From positions 1 to 16,502 of the forward strand of contig JACNHM010000374.1 in NCBI GenBank assembly GCA_014383605.1: a stretch of 16,502 nucleotides of DNA. The letters are read 5' to 3'. The notes beneath the pieces are model-generated. The model was not told the DNA's origin. It did no database searches and saw only the letters and a list, made by a program, of their open reading frames with translations. Each line of letters opens with the position of its first letter. The first letter of the stretch is position 1. Position numbers and translations under genes: made by a program. This DNA is from Chloroflexota bacterium. Its GTDB lineage: Bacteria; Chloroflexota; Anaerolineae; UBA3071. Shown piece after piece: positions 13,390-16,502 of the stretch.

Positions 13390-14496
13390 TTAGCGTCCGG
13401 CGCGCCCTCTGGCCTGCTGCCAGGCGGCGTACAGCAGCGGCGTCAGGATGGCCGAGAAGAGGATGTTGGGGCCGGCCGCCGGCACGAACTCGCCCAGGAA
13501 GGCGGTCAGGAAGCTGTAGCCGTTGATGAACATGTCGGCGAAGGCGGCGAAGCCGAAGCCGATGATCATCCCCAACGTGCCCCAGATGACGATGTGCCGC
13601 GTGTCCTCGTTTGCCAGCCAGGCCGTGATGGCCTGGCGCCGGGTGAACAGGAAAGCGACCAGCAGGACTTGCAGCGCCGACCACAGGATCAGCAACCAGG
13701 AGCGGTTGATGATGCCCATGATGAGCATGCCGAGCGTGAGCACGACGGCCAGAGCGGGCCAGGCCTGCGGAACCAGCGCCAGCACCGCGGTGACGGCCAG
13801 GATCACCAGCATGATCCACCACCACCCGCCCATGGTTTGATCCATCCACGGATGGGAAACGTCGGGGAAGAGCAGGAGAAGCAAGACAACGAGGGCCAGC
13901 ACGACGACGCAGACGATAAAGATGGTGCGCCAGTTCACCTTGCGCTTGCGGACGAAGTACATCGCCGCCAAGCCAGGAATGAGGCCCATCAGCCCGTTGG
14001 CTATATCCCAGGCGGGATACACTCCCCAGCCGGTCAGGGCGTCGCCCAGGATGTTGCCCACGAACCCGGCGAAGAAGCCCACCGCCGGGCCAAAGGCGAT
14101 TCCGAAGAAGACGGGGATGGCCACCACAGGCCGCAGGGACACCAGGCTCACCGAGGGCACGGGGATGGTGTTGAAGGCCAGGCTGAGCAGACCGTACAGC
14201 GCCGCGCCCAGGGCCATCATCACCACTTCTCGTGTCCCGATCTTCCAGTACTCGGGGTCGGAGAAGAGGACGTAGAGGATGTAGATGACGATGGCGCCGA
14301 TGATCGTCCACACCAGCCAGCCGCCGAAGAAGCTGCCGGTGTCGCCGGCCAGCGCCCTGCTGGTGATCCCAGCCAGTTCTTCGCCGATAGGCGAGGCATT
14401 CTTGAGGGCGTTGACCAGACCGCCCCCGTAGAACAGCAGGGCGACGATGACGATGCCGATGATGAGAGGCAGAATCGGTTTGACGTACTTGTTCAT
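13390..14496 (-). CDS. ECF transporter substrate-binding (S) component, long form
   Basis: The substrate-capture membrane subunit of the ECF importer; the genomic setting between EcfA and EcfT supports this. 368 aa, about twice the usual 170-220. The core S-component motifs are in residues 88-185: TREVVMMALGAALYGLLSL, LRPVVAIPVFFGIAFGPAVG, FFAGFVGNILGDALTGWG, and WDIANGLMGLIPGL. After KRK (184-186) comes an extra hydrophobic stretch of several helices (about 190-290), then a C-terminal part (about 295-362) that looks like the end of the S fold (GPNILFSAILTPLLYAAW). An N-terminal helix (8-24) and second helix (60-78) precede the core. AGGAGGA is 7 nt before the ATG. The substrate is unknown; no riboswitch is recognisable upstream. 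Confidence 0.85.
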   Translation of the reverse strand: MNKYVKPILPLIIGIVIVALLFYGGGLVNALKNASPIGEELAGITSRALAGDTGSFFGGWLVWTIIGAIVIYILYVLFSDPEYWKIGTREVVMMALGAALYGLLSLAFNTIPVPSVSLVSLRPVVAIPVFFGIAFGPAVGFFAGFVGNILGDALTGWGVYPAWDIANGLMGLIPGLAAMYFVRKRKVNWRTIFIVCVVVLALVVLLLLLFPDVSHPWMDQTMGGWWWIMLVILAVTAVLALVPQAWPALAVVLTLGMLIMGIINRSWLLILWSALQVLLVAFLFTRRQAITAWLANEDTRHIVIWGTLGMIIGFGFAAFADMFINGYSFLTAFLGEFVPAAGPNILFSAILTPLLYAAWQQARGRAGR

Positions 14497-14627
14497 GGCA
14501 AATTCCTCCTTTTGCCGTCATGAAGTATGATCTCTTCGCTCCCTCTGATCTGGACCGCTGGGGCAGGAGCGATCGCCCCGGCGGCGGGGAAACAATTGTG
14601 TTGCGCTATCACCCCCTTTCCGGGCCG
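14497..14627. other. ecfA-ecfS spacer
   Basis: Between the ecfS Shine-Dalgarno and the heptamer array there is GC-rich sequence with a few short complementary runs. I saw no known riboswitch and no clear promoter. Confidence 0.4.
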
Positions 14628-14705
14628 GGTATCAGGTACCAGCGATCGGTGATCAGGAATGCCCTGATCTCTGATACCTGATCACCGGTACCTGGTCACT
14701 GATCA
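14628..14705. repeat. Heptamer inverted array, GTGATCA type (ecfA 3' end)
   Basis: Four left units (14628-14655: GGTATCA, GGTACCA, GCGATCG, GTGATCA) face six right units (14664-14705: CTGATCT, CTGATAC, CTGATCA, CCGGTAC, CTGGTCA, CTGATCA), across 8 bp. The right arm runs into the ecfA gene and encodes its last residues (DQ) and TGA stop codon. Confidence 0.85.
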
Positions 14706-16339
14706 AGCAGCGACGCTAACGCCTCCGCCCTGTGAAAGCGTCCGGTTACCGGCAGCAGCTTCAGGTTCAGATCGAGCAGCGATGTGGGCACGATGCGGCA
14801 GCGCTGCAGCAGGGCCCGGTCGGCCAGCACCTGCTCCGGCGGCCCGTCGGCGGCGATGCTCCCCTCGAACATCAAGATCACCCGATTGGCGAAGCCAACG
14901 GCCAAATCCAGGTCGTGGGTGATGAACAGAATGGCCGAGAAGAGATCCTCCTGCTCGGCGCGCAGCGCCAGGATGGAGTTCATGAAGCTGGTATAGTTGC
15001 GGTAGTCCTGGCCCGCCGTGGGTTCGTCCATGGCCAGGATCTTGGATTGCATGGCCAGCACGGCGGCGATGGTCACCCGCTTCTGCTGGCCAAAGCTCAG
15101 CGCCAGCGGCGGATACTCCTCCAGTCCTCGCAGGTTGAGGATGTCTATGGCCCGCTTCACGTTGCCCTGCACGGTCTCCTCGTCGAAACGCAGGTTGCGC
15201 GGCCCGAAGGCCAGTTCCTCCTGCACGGTGGGTGCGAAGAGCATGTGCGTGGGGCTTTGGAAGACGTAGCCCAGGGTGCGGGCCACCTGCGCGGTGCTGA
15301 TCCGCCGCGTGTCCTGCCCTTCCACCCGAACGGCGCCCTCCTGCGGCTTGAGCAGGCCGATGGCCTGCTTGACCAGCGTGGTCTTTCCGGCGCCGTTGGG
15401 CCCCAACAGGGCGATGATGTCACCCCGGCGGATGGTCAGCGAGACATCGTGCAGCACCGGCTGCTCCGGCTCGTAGTAGAAGGAGACGTGATCGAACTCC
15501 ACCAGCGGCGGGCGACCGTTGCTGGGCGCGGGCGGCGGGGGCGGCGGCACCTCCTCCTGCGTTTCCCGCGCCTGCCTCAGCACCATCGGCGCTGGCAGCT
15601 TCAGTTCCCGGTAGTCGGCGATGGCCAGGAAGCCATCGGTGGGGCCGAAGTAGCGCTGCTCGCCGTCGCTGAGGAAAAGCGCCTGGTCGGGCCGGGCCTT
15701 GAGTATATCCTCCACGCGGTGCTCGATGAGCAGCACCGTCTTGCCCTCGTCGGCCAGGCGGCGGATGAGCGCCAGCGCTTCCTGAGAGGAAACCGGGTCC
15801 AGCGAGGCCAGCGGCTCGTCCAGCAGGAGGATGTCCGGCTGCATGGCCAGCACGCCGGCCAGGGCCACCTTCTGCTTCTCGCCGCCGGAAAGGCTGAAGG
15901 TCTCCCGATCGCGCAGGTGGCTGAGGCCCAGGTAGTCCAGCACCCACTCCACCCGCTCGTGGATCTGCCGGCGCGGCAGCCTCAGGTTCTCCAGCCCGAA
16001 GGCCACTTCGTTGAGCACGTAGCTGCCCACGACTTGTTTTTCCGGGTCTTGCAGCACCGTGCCCACCATCTGCGAGATCTGCGCCAGCGGCAGCGGCGTG
16101 GGATCTTTCCCGAACAAGCGAATCGTGCCGGCGAGCTGCCCGCCCTTGTAGCTGCGGGGGATCAGGCCGTTGACGCAGCGCATCAGCGTCGTCTTGCCAC
16201 AGCCACTGGCCCCGGCTACCAGGATCAGCTCGCCCTGGTCGGCCTGGAAGGATATGCCGCGCAGCGCCGGTTCCTGGCGGGTGCGATATTGAAAGTGGAG
16301 TTCTTCAACCTGCAGGGGCAGATGCCCGTTTCCGTTCAC
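14696..16339 (-). CDS. ECF transporter double ATPase (EcfA-EcfA' fusion)
   Basis: Two ABC ATPase domains in one 547-aa chain, driving the ECF importer. Domain 1: Walker A GASGCGKT (43-50), Q97, signature LSGGEKQK (150-157), Walker B ILLLDEP (170-176), H207. Domain 2: Walker A GPNGAGKT (313-320), Q361, signature LSFGQQKR (414-421), Walker B ILAMDEP (434-440), H475. A linker with six prolines (265-270) joins them. Each half has the EcfA-type C-terminal extension. The second signature has Phe for the third-position Gly, so the two ATP sites differ. The start is a GTG (16337-16339); an in-frame TGA lies just upstream, so no earlier start exists, and the Shine-Dalgarno (GGTGGT) is modest. The C-terminus ends inside a heptamer array. 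Confidence 0.92.
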   Translation of the reverse strand: MNGNGHLPLQVEELHFQYRTRQEPALRGISFQADQGELILVAGASGCGKTTLMRCVNGLIPRSYKGGQLAGTIRLFGKDPTPLPLAQISQMVGTVLQDPEKQVVGSYVLNEVAFGLENLRLPRRQIHERVEWVLDYLGLSHLRDRETFSLSGGEKQKVALAGVLAMQPDILLLDEPLASLDPVSSQEALALIRRLADEGKTVLLIEHRVEDILKARPDQALFLSDGEQRYFGPTDGFLAIADYRELKLPAPMVLRQARETQEEVPPPPPPAPSNGRPPLVEFDHVSFYYEPEQPVLHDVSLTIRRGDIIALLGPNGAGKTTLVKQAIGLLKPQEGAVRVEGQDTRRISTAQVARTLGYVFQSPTHMLFAPTVQEELAFGPRNLRFDEETVQGNVKRAIDILNLRGLEEYPPLALSFGQQKRVTIAAVLAMQSKILAMDEPTAGQDYRNYTSFMNSILALRAEQEDLFSAILFITHDLDLAVGFANRVILMFEGSIAADGPPEQVLADRALLQRCRIVPTSLLDLNLKLLPVTGRFHRAEALASLLDQ

Positions 16340-16434
16340 CTCTCACCACCCGAATCAATCCCCATGTTCCCAAGTGATAGAACCCCATCCATATGCTGCC
16401 GTCGCGCTTCTCCCCATCTCCTTGTCTCCCTGTC
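16340..16434. other. Spacer upstream of ecfA with period-8 purine array
   Basis: On the minus strand, GAGACAGG, GAGACAAG, GAGATGGG and GAGAAGCG (rc of 16405-16436) form a period-8 array that begins at the stop codon of the upstream gene. The rest up to the ecfA GTG has no recognised signal. Confidence 0.6.
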
Positions 16435-16502
16435 TCAGTCCCCCAGCGTCTTGCCGTAGGCGAAGAGGTTGCCGGCCTGGTAGATGTCCATCTGGACCTT
16501 GG
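16435..16502 (-). CDS. 3' end of an unidentified gene (partial)
   Basis: A minus-strand frame is open from the window edge to a TGA at 16435-16437. The last residues read VQMDIYQAGNLFAYGKTLGD. This is codon-like, in the direction of the ecf operon and 95 bp before ecfA, so it is probably its first or upstream gene. Too little is present to name a family. Its identity would be the best clue to the transported substrate. Confidence 0.6.
   Translation of the reverse strand, partial: KVQMDIYQAGNLFAYGKTLGD

Noticed and set aside
13372..14523. Plus-strand open frame opposite the ECF S component
   Set aside because: It is His/Asp/Gln-rich, the usual antisense of membrane-protein codons, with no start signal or family.
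14497..14600. TPP-riboswitch-like words (GAGATCATAC on one strand, CTGATCTGG on the other) near ecfS
   Set aside because: The words are on opposite strands and not in the order or spacing of the THI element, so there is no thiamin riboswitch.
14732..16459. Long plus-strand open frame (575 codons) opposite the double ATPase
   Set aside because: The minus strand carries two full sets of ABC ATPase motifs. The plus frame is its GC-rich shadow.

Overview
The window is GC-rich bacterial chromosome. The gene content is mostly housekeeping: SecG, RsmD, a TyrA-like dehydrogenase, an M50 protease, S15, PNPase, signal peptidase I and an ECF transporter. I infer a member of the Chloroflexota (Anaerolineae-like). 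The grounds are the GC-rich codon use, the style of the proteins (for example an RsmD with APPQY in place of [DN]PPY) and intergenic spaces packed with short-unit inverted repeats. There is no 16S rRNA gene here, so this is not proven.

Layout. (1) About 168-6214 is a minus-strand block that reads M50 protease > HD-domain protein > TyrA-like dehydrogenase > GIY-YIG protein > family 2 glycosyltransferase > rsmD > secG > family 5 substrate-binding protein. It ends at a strong intrinsic terminator (168-199). A TG-extended -10 promoter probably drives the block from about 6255, and a second one, overlapping the rsmD stop codon, drives secG and the binding protein. A 133-bp MITE-like element with terminal inverted repeats and a 6-bp target duplication sits exactly between the HD gene stop codon and the tyrA ribosome-binding site. 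A 32-bp duplication of the glycosyltransferase start lies just upstream of that gene. (2) 6215-6717 is a divergent control region with promoters facing both ways and two perfect hairpins. (3) 6718-12220 is a plus-strand block: rpsO, pnp, lepB, and a gene that fuses an AI-2E/PerM-type membrane protein to a HAD phosphatase. (4) 12428-16339 is a minus-strand operon for an ECF vitamin or metal transporter: a double ATPase (EcfA-A'), an unusually long S component and a T component. It lies downstream of the 3' end of an unidentified gene (16435 to the window edge). A bidirectional terminator with a GAGA loop separates blocks 3 and 4.

The block 2-3 core, rpsO-pnp, is a widely conserved translation and RNA-decay pair. 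The minus-strand block mixes membrane proteolysis, export, rRNA methylation and aromatic amino-acid metabolism, with no single pathway visible.

The most unusual feature is a set of intergenic elements. Four spacers carry tandem arrays of degenerate 7-bp units, three of them in clear inverted (hairpin-forming) orientation, with units of different sequence: AAnnYCA (two loci), GACGAAn, GTGATCA-like and AACCTGn. Other spacers carry purine arrays of period 6, 8 or 9. These arrays press directly on gene ends: they supply the last codons and stop of ecfA, the stop of ecfT and the likely Shine-Dalgarno sequence of ecfT. No CRISPR array, rRNA, tRNA or intact transposase gene is visible.
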